DNA from: Mangrovimicrobium sediminis
Lineage (GTDB): Bacteria > Pseudomonadota > Gammaproteobacteria > Pseudomonadales > Halieaceae
DNA: 64,000 nt
Reading direction: 5' to 3'
NCBI RefSeq assembly: GCF_004745945.1
Contig: NZ_SRLE01000008.1
Location: 186,001-250,000, forward strand
Part shown: positions 28,625 through 37,669 of the stretch, piece after piece
Numbering within the stretch: position 1 is the stretch's first letter
How the letters are laid out: every line of letters starts with the position of its first letter
The notes under the pieces: generated by a model
What the model saw: the letters and a program-made list of their open reading frames with translations, nothing else
What the model was told of the DNA's origin: nothing
The model's database searches: none
Made by a program: the position numbers and the translations under genes

Positions 28625-29715
28625 GAATTAACCCCTGCGCCCGGGTCCGCCGCGGACAACAGCAGGCGGGCGAATGCGGGCCCCTGCTTTTGCAGGTCGA
28701 AGCGGGCCTCGACGTCCCTGCGTGCGGCGCCGCCGATACGTTCGCGCAGTGCGCGGTCGCCTATCAGCGCCTCCAGCTTGTTCAGCCAGTCCTGTTCGTC
28801 GCGGGCCAGGAAGCCGGTCTGCCCATCCTCGAGCAGTTCCCGGTTGTAACCGATATCGGTACATACGCAGGGCAGGCCCGCCGCCATGTAAGTGCGCGCC
28901 TTGCCGCCGGACTTGCCCTGGGACCACTCTTCCATCGGCAGCGGCATCACACCGATGTCGAAGCTGTGCAGTTCGGCCACTTCCGTGTCCAGCGACCAGG
29001 CCACGTGCTCCACCTCGATCCGGGGTTCGGTGAAGCGGCCGCCGCCGACAATTTTCAGGCGCAGGCCGGGGTGGCGTTCGGCCAGCGCCACCAGCACCGG
29101 GCGCAGAAGTTCGAGGTATTTTTCCGTGGAGGGCGAGCCCAGCCAGCCGATGGTCACGTCTTCCCCAGGCTGGTCGGGAGGCTTTGGCGTATAGCGCTGC
29201 AGGTCCTCGGCCACATGGAAGGTCACCGCCCGCGGGCAGTACTGCGCCGCGCGTTCGCGCAGCCAGTCGTTGCCGGCGACGACGAGGTCGCACAGGGCCA
29301 TGATGCGCGGGATGCGCGCCGGGTTTTTCAGGCGCGAGAACAGCCGGCTGTGGCTGTTCGCCTTGTGGATGAACAGCGCGTCGTCGTAGTCGAACACCAG
29401 CCGCCGGCCGCGCAGGCGGAACCAGCGCTCGAGCAGCAGCGGCCCCAGCGGCAGGCACTCGCGCTGCATATAGACGAGGTCGACATGGCGCCAGTCGAAC
29501 AACAGCGCCAGCCGGCGCAGGCTGGCCAGCAGGTACAGAGCGCTCTTGCGCAGGGTGTGGCCAGGCTGCTGCGACAGGCGGTACAGGGCCGGCGACATGA
29601 ACGGCACCACGCGGTAGTCGATGCCGGCTGCGGCGAGGTAGGGCAGGTACTGGTATACGCGGTAGCGGCTGCTGGCGCCCTCCTCGGGATACTTGGGCAG
29701 GAACAGGACCTTCAC
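28621..29715 (-). CDS. Glycosyltransferase, GT4-like
   Basis: A 364-residue GT-B enzyme. The N-terminal domain has KVLFLPKYPEEGASSRYRVYQYLPYL and DYDDALF. The C-terminal domain has VTIGWLGSPSTEKYLELLRPVL, KIVGGG and the donor site GKARTYMAAGLPCVCTDIGYN. The GARKxxE-type motif is altered to GGKARTYMA, so the usual Glu is a Tyr/Met region and the fold rather than the exact retaining GT4 site supports the call. It is GTG started, with 4-nt overlaps on both sides. Confidence 0.82.
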   Translation of the reverse strand: MKVLFLPKYPEEGASSRYRVYQYLPYLAAAGIDYRVVPFMSPALYRLSQQPGHTLRKSALYLLASLRRLALLFDWRHVDLVYMQRECLPLGPLLLERWFRLRGRRLVFDYDDALFIHKANSHSRLFSRLKNPARIPRIMALCDLVVAGNDWLRERAAQYCPRAVTFHVAEDLQRYTPKPPDQPGEDVTIGWLGSPSTEKYLELLRPVLVALAERHPGLRLKIVGGGRFTEPRIEVEHVAWSLDTEVAELHSFDIGVMPLPMEEWSQGKSGGKARTYMAAGLPCVCTDIGYNRELLEDGQTGFLARDEQDWLNKLEALIGDRALRERIGGAARRDVEARFDLQKQGPAFARLLLSAADPGAGVNS

Positions 29716-30800
29716 TGAGCCGCACCGTGGGCGAGCCGGGTGCGCTCGAGAAACGCCTCCAGCCGCCGCGTGTTGGTCACCGGGTCGAAGTGTTCACGCG
29801 CGTAGGCCAGTGCGCGCTCCCCCATCGCCGCGCGGTCCTCGGGTTGTGCCAGGAGCTCGCGCAGTGCGCGCTCCAGGCCGTCGAGATCGCCGGGCACACG
29901 GCCCAGGCCCTCGCCTTCGATAATGCCCGCGGGATCAAACTGCAGCGACAGGGTGGGGCGGCCCTGCAGCCAGGCCTGGATAAAGTTGTTGCCGAAGCCC
30001 TCGGGCAGGCAGGTGTGCACCAGCGCCAGGCTCGCGCGCAGCGCGCCGTTGACGAGCGCGGGGCTGCGCTCGCCCAGGTAGTGCAGGTTGGGCGGCGTGC
30101 CCTCACCCCGCGCGATCCAGCGATAGCGCTCGCGGGCGATGCCGCCGATCATCAGGAAATCCAGGTCCAGGTCGGTGCAGCGCCGGGCCAGTTCCACATA
30201 GGCCTCGGGCTGCTTGTAGTCCTTTAATTGCGCCACCCACAGCACGCAGGGGCGGGGCCAGTCGAAGGGTTCACAGTCGCTGGCCATGGCATCGCGGATG
30301 GTGACGCGGTTGGCCACCGGCAGGCGCTGCGTGTAATCGGGGTTGAGCGACACGGCGCCGCTGACCAGGCGCAGGCCGCGCCAGTTCCAGCGGCTTTTCA
30401 CGCGCTGCCAGGCGATGGAGGCGATGCGGCGCGGCGTGAGTGCGGCATCGCTGTGGTGGTAGGCCCAGGGCGTGACATCCTGCAGGCTGGAGACCGCGTA
30501 GACCAGTGGAATTCCCGCGTCGTGCGCAATCCGGGCGACCCGGTGCAACTTGTTTTTGTTGTGGCGGAAATAGATGATATCCGGCTGTTGCTCGCGCAGG
30601 CAGTCACGCAGTGCCGTCGCATCGCGCAGGTCGCAGTACTGCAACTGGTACTCGGTTGTCTGTGCCTGGTCGATCGCGGCGGTGGCGAGATAGGTGACGC
30701 TGTGGCCGAAGCGGGCGAAGTGGCGGGCGATCAGGTCGCACTGGATTTCGATGCCCCCGATCCCCTGCTGGAGATGATTGGCAATGATCATGATGTTCAT
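29712..30800 (-). CDS. Glycosyltransferase, GT4-like (first gene of the minus-strand cassette)
   Basis: The 362 residues form a GT-B enzyme beginning NIMIIANHLQQGIGGIEIQCDLIARHFAR (first part GIGGIEIQ), with a nucleotide-sugar domain around PCVLWVAQLKDYKQPEAYVELA and the segment CLPEGFGNNFIQAWLQGRP. The last of these has the EGFGNxxIEA-type motif with Gln for Glu. It leads a run of seven genes read leftward, each overlapping the next. The divergent partner at 30963 is 162 nt away. Confidence 0.84.
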   Translation of the reverse strand: MNIMIIANHLQQGIGGIEIQCDLIARHFARFGHSVTYLATAAIDQAQTTEYQLQYCDLRDATALRDCLREQQPDIIYFRHNKNKLHRVARIAHDAGIPLVYAVSSLQDVTPWAYHHSDAALTPRRIASIAWQRVKSRWNWRGLRLVSGAVSLNPDYTQRLPVANRVTIRDAMASDCEPFDWPRPCVLWVAQLKDYKQPEAYVELARRCTDLDLDFLMIGGIARERYRWIARGEGTPPNLHYLGERSPALVNGALRASLALVHTCLPEGFGNNFIQAWLQGRPTLSLQFDPAGIIEGEGLGRVPGDLDGLERALRELLAQPEDRAAMGERALAYAREHFDPVTNTRRLEAFLERTRLAHGAAQ

Positions 30801-30867
30801 GCGTGATGCTGGCGGCCACTGCTGGTTGTGCGCCGGTGCGCGAGCTGCGCCAGGCCCGGGGCATCCC

Positions 30868-30891
30868 GGACAGGCACCGCGTTGCCTGTCC
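30868..30891. repeat. Perfect 9-bp inverted repeat between divergent glycosyltransferase genes
   Basis: GGACAGGCA (30868-30876) and TGCCTGTCC (30883-30891) flank a 6-base loop. It lies in the 162-nt gap between the start of the minus-strand cassette and the plus-strand glycosyltransferase. There is no T-run on either side, so a terminator is unlikely; an operator or leader hairpin is possible. Confidence 0.4.
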
Positions 30892-30962
30892 CACGGCCCC
30901 CGGTCTTATGCCGTCAACGATAGCAGATTCGGGCCTGCAGACACAGTTTCAGCGGGCGCGGC

Positions 30963-32090
30963 ATGGGGCTGACGGTCTCCCTGTCCGCGAATACCTCGTG
31001 GTATTTGCTCAACTTTCGCGCCTCGACCATCCGCGCCCTGCGCGAGCGCGGTGACCGGGTGGTCTGCCTGTCGCCGCGGGATGATTACTCGCAGCGCCTG
31101 GTCGACGATCTCGGCTGCGAATGGCGCGAGTTGCGTATGGACAACCAGGGCAGCAACCCGCTGCGCGACCTCGGCCTGGTGGCGCAATTCCTGGGCGCCT
31201 ACTGCGAGCTGCGTCCCGACGCCGCGCTGCATTTCACCATCAAGAACAACGTCTACGGCACCTGGGCCGCGCGCGCCACCGGGGTTCCCGCCATCAACAA
31301 CGTCTCCGGGCTGGGCACGGCGTTCATCCGCCGCGGCGTGCTCGGCGCTGTGGTGCGCCTCCTGTATCGCAGCAGCCAGCCCTTCGCCTTGCGCGTGTTC
31401 TGCCAGAACGAGGAGGACGCAGCGCAGTTGCGCGAGGCGCGACTGGTGGCGCCGGAGAAACTGGAACTGCTGCCCGGTTCCGGGGTGGACCTGCAGCGTT
31501 TTAGCCCCGTGCCATCGGCGCGGCCCGCGGAAGCGCCGTTCGTGTTTCTCTACGCCGGTCGCATGCTGGCGGACAAGGGCCTGCACGAACTGGTCGCAGC
31601 GGTCCACACCCTGCACGATGAGGGCCTGGCCCTGCGCCTGCAGTTGTGCGGCTTTGCCGGTGTCGAGAATGTCTCGGCGATCGGGGAGGCGCAGCTGCAG
31701 GCGTGGTCGCAACACCCGGCCATCGAGTGGCTGGGCCCCTCTGACGATATGCCCGCCGTGTATGCCAAGGCGGATTGCGTGGTGTTGCCCTCCTACCGCG
31801 AAGGCATGCCGCGCAGCCTGCTGGAGGCCGGTGCCATGGCCCTGCCGGTGATCGCCACCGACGTGCCCGGCTGTCGCAATATCGTCACCCACGACTTCAA
31901 TGGCCTGCTTTGCGAAGTGCGCAGCGCGGCATCGCTCGCCGACGCCATGCGCCGCATGCTGGCGATGGACGCCAGCGAACGCCGGGCGCTGGGGGAGCGC
32001 GGTCGCGAGCGGGTCAGTTCGCAGTACGACGAGCGCCTGGTGGTGGAGGCGGCGCTGCGCGCCATCGACACCGCCTGCGCGTGCGGTTGA
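30963..32090 (+). CDS. Glycosyltransferase, PglA-like GT4
   Basis: The protein has 375 residues. The N-terminal acceptor domain (SLSANTSWYLLNFRASTIRAL, INNVSGLGTAF) and the C-terminal domain (FLYAGRMLADKGLHELVAAV, SYREGMPRSLLEAGAMALPVIATDVPG) give the full GT4 donor motif EGMPRSLLEA. Proteins with the NFR..ISGLG pattern include PglA, which adds GalNAc to a lipid-linked sugar, so it may add the second residue of the repeat unit. That substrate is an analogy only. It stands alone on the plus strand between two minus-strand units. Confidence 0.88.
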   Translation: MGLTVSLSANTSWYLLNFRASTIRALRERGDRVVCLSPRDDYSQRLVDDLGCEWRELRMDNQGSNPLRDLGLVAQFLGAYCELRPDAALHFTIKNNVYGTWAARATGVPAINNVSGLGTAFIRRGVLGAVVRLLYRSSQPFALRVFCQNEEDAAQLREARLVAPEKLELLPGSGVDLQRFSPVPSARPAEAPFVFLYAGRMLADKGLHELVAAVHTLHDEGLALRLQLCGFAGVENVSAIGEAQLQAWSQHPAIEWLGPSDDMPAVYAKADCVVLPSYREGMPRSLLEAGAMALPVIATDVPGCRNIVTHDFNGLLCEVRSAASLADAMRRMLAMDASERRALGERGRERVSSQYDERLVVEAALRAIDTACACG

Positions 32091-32102
32091 CCGGCGTCGC
32101 GC

Positions 32103-33158
32103 TCAGCGCAGCTGCCCGCGCAGGTAGCGCGGCAGCTTGCCGGCGTTGAACAGCAGGGCCGCGCCGAGGTGCCGCCAGCGTGCCTGCATATCCAGTGCCC
32201 GCGCCAGGGATGGTGATGCCAGGCGCCGGCGCAGCGCGGCGAGGTCCGGGCCGGCATCGCTGCTGGGACAACTGCGCAACGCAGGTCCCAGCCCCAGCAG
32301 TTCATCCACCAGTTGTTCGAACTGGCACAGCGTTTTATCCACGCTGAAGTTGGTGATGCCGCCCCCGGCCTGTTCCGCTTCCAGTAGCGCCTTGTAGTCC
32401 ATGCCTGCCCGGATCGGGAAGTCCCGGCGCGCCGCATAGCCATCGTGCAGGTAGGCGGCGTAGACCAGGGCCTGGCGTTGGCGCGCTGCGGCTGGCAGAT
32501 GGAAGGCCGCACCGTGCTGTTCCAGCCGTTGTGTATTTTCCAGGAAGGCAGCCAGCGGCAGCTGTCGCTGGTAGCGGCGCGGCAGCGGATGGCTGTGCAG
32601 TTCCAGTGTGGCGTGCTGCCCCGCGCGCAGCATGGGCGGCAGGTGATGGTGATGGGCGGAAAGTTGCCGCGCCCGATCCAGGTCGGTGAACAGTTCCGGG
32701 GTTTTGCGGTGGTAGTCGCAAAACTGGTAGCCCTGCGCCAGCAGTGCCTGCGCCGAGGGCCACAGCGCAGCCGGCTCCAGCAGCAGGTCGATGTCCACCT
32801 GCTTGCGCAGGCCCGGGGGCGGCGCGGGCTGCACGAACATCAGCGCGGTGCCCTTGAGCAGGACCGGTTCGACGCCTGCGGCGTTCATCGCCCGTGCGGC
32901 CTTGAGCGCCTGGGCCTGCAGGTGGAGCTGGCGGCGGGTGTTGTCCTGCAGCGCGCTTTGCAGTGCGGTCACACTGGCCGGGTCGCCGCTGGAAAGCCTT
33001 GAGCCGAGGCGGACGGCGAGGGCGGGGAGCAGGTCGCGCGAGCCGGCCAGCTCGGTCAGTTGCGGCAACGCGTCAACGCTGCAGGCGGCCTCCAGCGCGG
33101 CGTCGTCCCCGCCGCCGAGACAGCGGCAGAGCAGGCGAAAAGTCTCCCAGGTAGTCAT
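32103..33158 (-). CDS. Nucleotidyltransferase family protein (PF14907 type)
   Basis: The protein has 351 residues. VEPVLLKGTALMF followed by KQVDIDLLLEPAALWPSAQALLAQGYQF is the signature of the NTP_transf_5 group: a KG(T/A) loop and a D-x-D metal pair. A long helical C-terminal part follows, with HHHHLPPML and LELHSHPLPRRYQ. The family is found in exopolysaccharide loci and in cassettes with HprK-related and PqqD-like proteins. The substrate is unknown. The ATG at 33158 gives the expected length; the gene is convergent with the PglA-like gene (12-nt gap). Confidence 0.8.
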   Translation of the reverse strand: MTTWETFRLLCRCLGGGDDAALEAACSVDALPQLTELAGSRDLLPALAVRLGSRLSSGDPASVTALQSALQDNTRRQLHLQAQALKAARAMNAAGVEPVLLKGTALMFVQPAPPPGLRKQVDIDLLLEPAALWPSAQALLAQGYQFCDYHRKTPELFTDLDRARQLSAHHHHLPPMLRAGQHATLELHSHPLPRRYQRQLPLAAFLENTQRLEQHGAAFHLPAAARQRQALVYAAYLHDGYAARRDFPIRAGMDYKALLEAEQAGGGITNFSVDKTLCQFEQLVDELLGLGPALRSCPSSDAGPDLAALRRRLASPSLARALDMQARWRHLGAALLFNAGKLPRYLRGQLR

Positions 33159-33272
33159 CGGCGGCAATATAGCACGCTGTCTCGCGCCGGCACCCGCGGG
33201 TATAGTGGGGGCGTCCGGGCCTGCAGTTCCAACGTACGCGGCGAACTTGAAAGACGAATTTGAACCACTAGC

Positions 33273-34022
33273 GTGATCGACCTCCACTGCCACATCCTGC
33301 CGGGTATCGACGACGGCGCCCCCGATACCGAGACCGCGCTTTCCATGGCACGCCTCGCGGCGGCCGACGGCATCCGCCTGCTCGCCTGTACCCCGCACAT
33401 CCACCCGGGCCGTTTCGACAACGACGCCGCGGGTATCGCCAGTGCCTGCGCGGACTTTCGCGAGCGCCTGCGCGAAGCGGATATCGCGCTGGAGCTGACC
33501 ACCGGCGCAGATGCCCACATCACCCCGGAGCTGCTGCCCGGCCTGCGCGCCGGGCGCATCCCCACCCTGCACGGCAGCCGCTATTTCCTCTGTGAGCCCT
33601 CGCACCAGGTGCCATTGCCCGGCCTGCCGGCGCTGGTGCGGCACCTGCTGGGCGCCGGCTACGTGCCGGTGATTACCCACCCGGAGCGGCTGCGCTACAT
33701 CGACAGCCACTACGAACTGATCCTGGAGTCGGCGCGGCTCGGCGCCTGGGTGCAACTCACCGCCGGCTCGCTCACCGGCCGTTTCGGCGAGGGTCCGCAG
33801 GCGGCGGCTCGGCGCCTGCTGGAAGACGGAGTAGTGCACCTGCTGGCCACTGACGCCCACAACACCGGGCGGCGCGCACCGCTGCTGACGGAAGGGCGCG
33901 AGGCAGCCGCGCAGTTGGTCGGGGAGGAGGAGGCATCGCGCCTGGTGCTGGAGCGCCCGCAGGCGGTGATCGACGACCTGCCGCCTGAGCAGGTGGCGGC
34001 GGCGCCGGCTTTCGCGCGCTAG
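33273..34022 (+). CDS. CpsB/CapC-type PHP-domain tyrosine phosphatase
   Basis: A 249-residue metal-dependent PHP phosphatase. Motifs are MIDLHCHILPGIDDGA (motif I), LLACTPHIHPGRF (motif II), PVITHPERLRYID (motif III) and HLLATDAHNTGRR (motif IV). Such enzymes dephosphorylate the Tyr cluster of BY-kinases and set capsule output. The likely partner is the Wzc-type protein encoded 11 kb upstream. It starts with GTG and is divergent from the nucleotidyltransferase gene across a 114-nt gap; TATAGT at 33201 could be its -10 box. Confidence 0.9.
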   Translation: MIDLHCHILPGIDDGAPDTETALSMARLAAADGIRLLACTPHIHPGRFDNDAAGIASACADFRERLREADIALELTTGADAHITPELLPGLRAGRIPTLHGSRYFLCEPSHQVPLPGLPALVRHLLGAGYVPVITHPERLRYIDSHYELILESARLGAWVQLTAGSLTGRFGEGPQAAARRLLEDGVVHLLATDAHNTGRRAPLLTEGREAAAQLVGEEEASRLVLERPQAVIDDLPPEQVAAAPAFAR

Positions 34023-34058
34023 CCGCCGGTCGGCTGATCACCTCTGTTCAGCGGTATC

Positions 34059-34077
34059 GCGGGCTGATGTGGCCCGC
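34059..34077. terminator. Hairpin between convergent genes (possible weak terminator)
   Basis: GCGGGC-TGATGTG-GCCCGC forms a perfect 6-bp GC stem in the 69-nt gap between the convergent phosphatase and epimerase genes. No T-run follows on either strand, so efficient intrinsic termination is doubtful. Confidence 0.27.
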
Positions 34078-34091
34078 CCTGCACCGCCGGG

Positions 34092-35099
34092 TCACACCTG
34101 GTAGTAATCGCGATACCAGTCGATGAATTTCGCCACGCCGACATCCACCGGGGTAGCCGGGCGGTAACCCACCGCCGCCTCCAGCGCGTCGATGTCCGCG
34201 TAGGTGGCGGGGACGTCGCCGGGCTGCATCGGCAGCAGTTGCTTCTCCGCCTGCATGCCCAGCGCCTGTTCGATTGCGGCGATGTAGTCCAGCAGCAGCA
34301 CCGGCTGGTTGTTGCCGATGTTGTAGATGCGGTAGGGCGCGCTGCTGCTGCCCGGGTCGGGCACGGCGCTGTCGAAGTCCGGGTTGGGCGCCGCGGGCTG
34401 GTCGAGCACGCGCACCACGCCTTCGGCGATATCGTCGATGTAGGTGAAATCGCGCTGCATGCGGCCCTCGTTGAACACCTTGATCGGCTCGTCGGCGAGG
34501 ATCGCCCGGGTGAACAGGAACAGGGCCATGTCCGGTCGGCCCCAGGGCCCGTACACGGTGAAAAAGCGCAGGCCGGTGGTGGGCAGCCCGTACAGGTGCG
34601 AATAGGTGTGGGCCATCAACTCGTTGGCTTTCTTGCTCGCCGCGTACAGGGACACCGGGTGGTCCACGTCGTCGTGCACCGAGAACGGCATTTTCGTGTT
34701 CATGCCGTACACCGAACTGCTGCTGGCGTAGACCAGGTGGCCGGTGTCGTGGTGGCGGCAGCACTCGAGGATGTTCATGAAGCCGACGATATTGCTGTCG
34801 ATGTAGGCGTGCGGGTTCTCCAGCGAGTAGCGCACGCCGGCCTGGGCGGCGAGGTTGATGACGCCGTCGAAGCGCTGCTCGGCAAACAGCGCCTCAAGTG
34901 CCGGGCGGTCCTCGAGGTTCGCGCGCAGGAAGCGAAAGCCGGGGATGGCCTGCAGCGTCGCCAGGCGCGCTTCCTTCAGGCTCACCTCGTAGTAGTCGTT
35001 GAGGTTGTCCAGGCCGACTACCGTGTCGCCGCGCGCAAGCAACAGCTGGCTGACGTGGAATCCGATAAAACCGGCGGCGCCGGTGACCAGTATGTGCAT
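34092..35099 (-). CDS. UDP-glucuronate 4-epimerase-like NAD-dependent epimerase
   Basis: A 335-residue extended SDR enzyme. [15 protein letters not shown] is the NAD loop. The catalytic Ser/Tyr/Lys are in SSSSVYG and [28 protein letters not shown] is typical of the uronate epimerase subgroup (LspL/Cap1J-like). It would convert UDP-glucuronate to UDP-galacturonate or act on the N-acetylaminouronate made by the adjacent dehydrogenase. It is read with the dehydrogenase (22-nt gap) and WecA-type genes. Confidence 0.9.
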   Translation of the reverse strand: MHILVTGAAGFIGFHVSQLLLARGDTVVGLDNLNDYYEVSLKEARLATLQAIPGFRFLRANLEDRPALEALFAEQRFDGVINLAAQAGVRYSLENPHAYIDSNIVGFMNILECCRHHDTGHLVYASSSSVYGMNTKMPFSVHDDVDHPVSLYAASKKANELMAHTYSHLYGLPTTGLRFFTVYGPWGRPDMALFLFTRAILADEPIKVFNEGRMQRDFTYIDDIAEGVVRVLDQPAAPNPDFDSAVPDPGSSSAPYRIYNIGNNQPVLLLDYIAAIEQALGMQAEKQLLPMQPGDVPATYADIDALEAAVGYRPATPVDVGVAKFIDWYRDYYQV

Positions 35100-35121
35100 G
35101 TTTGTCGCTCGCGGGTCGGGG

Positions 35122-36393
35122 TTACAGCCGCAGGTCGCTGGCGTCTACCGGCAGTACCTGCTTCAGGTCGTACAGAACATGTTCCGGCTTGCCCAGGCGA
35201 TGGATGCCCCCGGGGCCCATGGCGGCGAACTCGCGGTGCGCCACGGCCAGGATAATGCCGTCGTAGGCGCCCTCCGCGGGGGTTGCCAGCAGGTCGATGC
35301 CGTACAGCTCGCGCGCCTGTTGTGCATCCACCCAGGGGTCGACCACATCCAGTTGCACGCCGTACTCGCCGAGTTCGCGCAGGATGTCGGTGACCCGGGT
35401 ATTGCGCAGGTCCGGGCAGTTCTCCTTGAAGGATAGACCCATCACCAGTACCCGCGCACCCTTGACCTGGATCTGCCGCTTGAGCAGCGCCTTGATGAAC
35501 TGCGCGGCGACGTATTCGCCCATCTGGTCGTTGATGCGCCGCCCGGCGAGCACCATCTCCGGGTGGTAACCGGCGGCCTGGGCGCGGTGGGTCAGGTAGT
35601 ACGGGTCCACGCCGATGCAGTGACCGCCCACCAGGCCGGGCCGGAAGGGAAGGAAATTCCACTTGGTGCCGGCGGCTTCCAGCACGTGGGAGGTCTCGAT
35701 GCCCAGCCGATTGAAGATCATCGCCAGCTCGTTCATCAGCGCGATGTTGACGTCGCGCTGGGTGTTCTCGATCACCTTGGCCGCCTCGGCCACGCGGATG
35801 CTCTGCGCGCGGTGGGTACCGGCCTCGACAATCGACGCGTACAGGCCGTCGACGAAATCCGCGGTGGCGGGATCGGAGCCGGCGGTGACCTTGGTGATGG
35901 TATTCAGGCGGTGGGTCTTGTCACCGGGATTGATGCGCTCCGGACTGTAGCCGACGAAAAAACCCTGGTTGTAGACCAGCCCCGACTCGCGCTCGAGGAT
36001 GGGTACGCAGAACTCCTCGGTGGCGCCGGGGTAGACAGTGGATTCGAAAATGACCACATCGCCCTCGGCCAGCAGTTTGCCCACCGCGGTGCTGGCGGCG
36101 GCCAGCGGGCGCAGGTCCGGCTGGTTGTGGGCGTCGATGGGGGTGGGCACGGTGACCACGTAGACGTTGGCGGCCGTGATCTCGGTGATGTCCGCGGTGA
36201 ACGCCAGTTGCGTGGCCGCGGCCAGCGCCGGCGCCTCGACCTCGCGGGTGCGGTCGTTGCCGGCGCGCAGTTCCTCGATGCGCGCGGCGTCCACGTCAAA
36301 CCCCAGCGTGCGGTAGCGCTGGCCGAAGGCCACCGCCAGGGGCAGGCCGACATAACCCAGGCCGACGACGGCGATCACGGGGTCTTGCGTCAC
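35122..36393 (-). CDS. UDP-N-acetyl-hexosamine 6-dehydrogenase (TviB/WbpO-like)
   Basis: The protein has 423 residues of the UDP-glucose/GDP-mannose dehydrogenase family. [14 protein letters not shown] is the NAD loop, [12 protein letters not shown] and the catalytic Cys in [13 protein letters not shown] are present, and [14 protein letters not shown] marks the C-terminal domain. The segment [17 protein letters not shown] points to the N-acetylamino-sugar dehydrogenases (TviB, WbpO, WbpA) rather than to UDP-glucose dehydrogenase. It would supply a UDP-N-acetyl-aminouronate for the polymer. The exact epimer is not determinable here. Confidence 0.9.
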   Translation of the reverse strand: MTQDPVIAVVGLGYVGLPLAVAFGQRYRTLGFDVDAARIEELRAGNDRTREVEAPALAAATQLAFTADITEITAANVYVVTVPTPIDAHNQPDLRPLAAASTAVGKLLAEGDVVIFESTVYPGATEEFCVPILERESGLVYNQGFFVGYSPERINPGDKTHRLNTITKVTAGSDPATADFVDGLYASIVEAGTHRAQSIRVAEAAKVIENTQRDVNIALMNELAMIFNRLGIETSHVLEAAGTKWNFLPFRPGLVGGHCIGVDPYYLTHRAQAAGYHPEMVLAGRRINDQMGEYVAAQFIKALLKRQIQVKGARVLVMGLSFKENCPDLRNTRVTDILRELGEYGVQLDVVDPWVDAQQARELYGIDLLATPAEGAYDGIILAVAHREFAAMGPGGIHRLGKPEHVLYDLKQVLPVDASDLRL

Positions 36394-36406
36394 GGTAAGC
36401 GTTCCT

Positions 36407-37432
36407 TCAGGTCGTGAGATGCGCTTCGGGGGCGCGGTTGTCGGCCCTCAATACAAACCCACAGTGCCCGAAAAACAGCAGGAAATACAAGGCCATACTG
36501 AAGTATTCGGGAATTTGCTCGAGTGCCAGCCCGAGGCCGGCGGCGAGGGCGGCGTACAGCGCCATGCACAGCAGCGCCTGGCGCGCGGACAGCCCGCGGT
36601 CCATCAGGGCGTGGTGCAGGTGGCTGCGGTCGGCCTCCATCAGCGGCCGGCGCAGGCGCAGCCGGCGGCCCATGGTGGCGAGCATGTCCATCAGCGGCAC
36701 GCTGACCAGCCACAGGGCGGTGACCGGTCGGATCAGCGCGTTGCCGCCCTGGGAGAAATACACCAGCGCGGCAGTGACCAGGAAGCCGAGGGTGATGCTG
36801 CCGGCATCGCCGAGGAACATCTTCGGCCACCAGCGGGTGTTGGGACCGAGGTTGAAGAGCAGGAAGACGCCGATCGGCAGCAGCATCAGGGCCACGGCCG
36901 GCGCCATCGGGTGGCCGGCCTTCAGCGCAAGGGCCAGCAGCACCAGCAGGGGCAGGGCGAGCAGGGAGGCCGCCAGTCCGTCGATGCCGTCGATCATGTT
37001 GTAGGCGTTGGACAGCCCGGCCACGGCCAGCGCGGTGAGCGGCACGGTGAGCAGGGCCAGCGGGATCGCCCCCACTGCCAGCAGGTCGCCCACGTTGTGG
37101 ATGGCGATGCCGCCATAAGTGGCCAGGGCGATGCCCGCCGCGTACTGGATGCCCAGGCGCAGCCAGGGGTCGATGTGGCGCAGGTCGTCGAACAGGCCGA
37201 CCAGGAACACGGCGCCAGCGATGACCAGCATCTGCGCGGTGAACGGCTCGATGCCGAGCACTGCGGTGCCGGTGAGCAGGGTGAGGAAGATCGCCGCGCC
37301 GCCGGTCAGCGGTACGCTGCCCTGGTGCTGTTTGCGCGCATCGGGGTGGTCGACCAGGCCGACCCGCGCGCCGCCGTGGACACAGACCAGGGCGAACAGC
37401 AGCGACAGTGCTGTGATGGCGAACAGGTGCAT
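36407..37432 (-). CDS. wecA: WecA-type undecaprenyl-phosphate sugar-1-phosphate transferase
   Basis: A 341-residue polytopic enzyme of the MraY/WecA family. [34 protein letters not shown] (the DD pair), [27 protein letters not shown] and the cytoplasmic [14 protein letters not shown] motif are all present. The HxH-type segment favours WecA (GlcNAc-1-P) over MraY. It starts lipid-linked repeat-unit synthesis and is the first gene of the minus-strand unit wecA-dehydrogenase-epimerase. The start has no clear Shine-Dalgarno, and two 14-bp direct repeats end 4 nt upstream of it. Confidence 0.92.
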   Translation of the reverse strand: MHLFAITALSLLFALVCVHGGARVGLVDHPDARKQHQGSVPLTGGAAIFLTLLTGTAVLGIEPFTAQMLVIAGAVFLVGLFDDLRHIDPWLRLGIQYAAGIALATYGGIAIHNVGDLLAVGAIPLALLTVPLTALAVAGLSNAYNMIDGIDGLAASLLALPLLVLLALALKAGHPMAPAVALMLLPIGVFLLFNLGPNTRWWPKMFLGDAGSITLGFLVTAALVYFSQGGNALIRPVTALWLVSVPLMDMLATMGRRLRLRRPLMEADRSHLHHALMDRGLSARQALLCMALYAALAAGLGLALEQIPEYFSMALYFLLFFGHCGFVLRADNRAPEAHLTT

Positions 37433-37436
37433 GAGC

Positions 37437-37464
37437 AGTATTAGTCCCGCAGTATCAGTCTCGC
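37437..37464. repeat. Two 14-bp direct repeats just upstream of wecA
   Basis: AGTATTAGTCCCGC (37437-37450) and AGTATCAGTCTCGC (37451-37464) are adjacent and differ at two places; AGTC begins a third partial copy. They lie in the 237-nt divergent gap between wecA and galE, 4 nt from the wecA start codon. This might be a regulator site or leader element. The rest of the gap holds a C5G7 run near 37475 and no other clear signal. Confidence 0.45.
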
Positions 37465-37669
37465 AGTCAAACTTCCCCCGGGGGGGTTATTGTTAGAGTC
37501 GCGTTTCCCGGCTGTTGAGCTTCCCTGCGAACCGTGCCGGCGAGGTTTGCCGCCAGCGATGCACAGTTTACCCGCTTCTCCGGTGCTGCGGGAGGGCCTG
37601 CCGGCCGCCGCTTGGGCGGGTCGCCGGGGGCGGGTTACAATCCGCTGCCCACCCCTGATGGATCATCGC

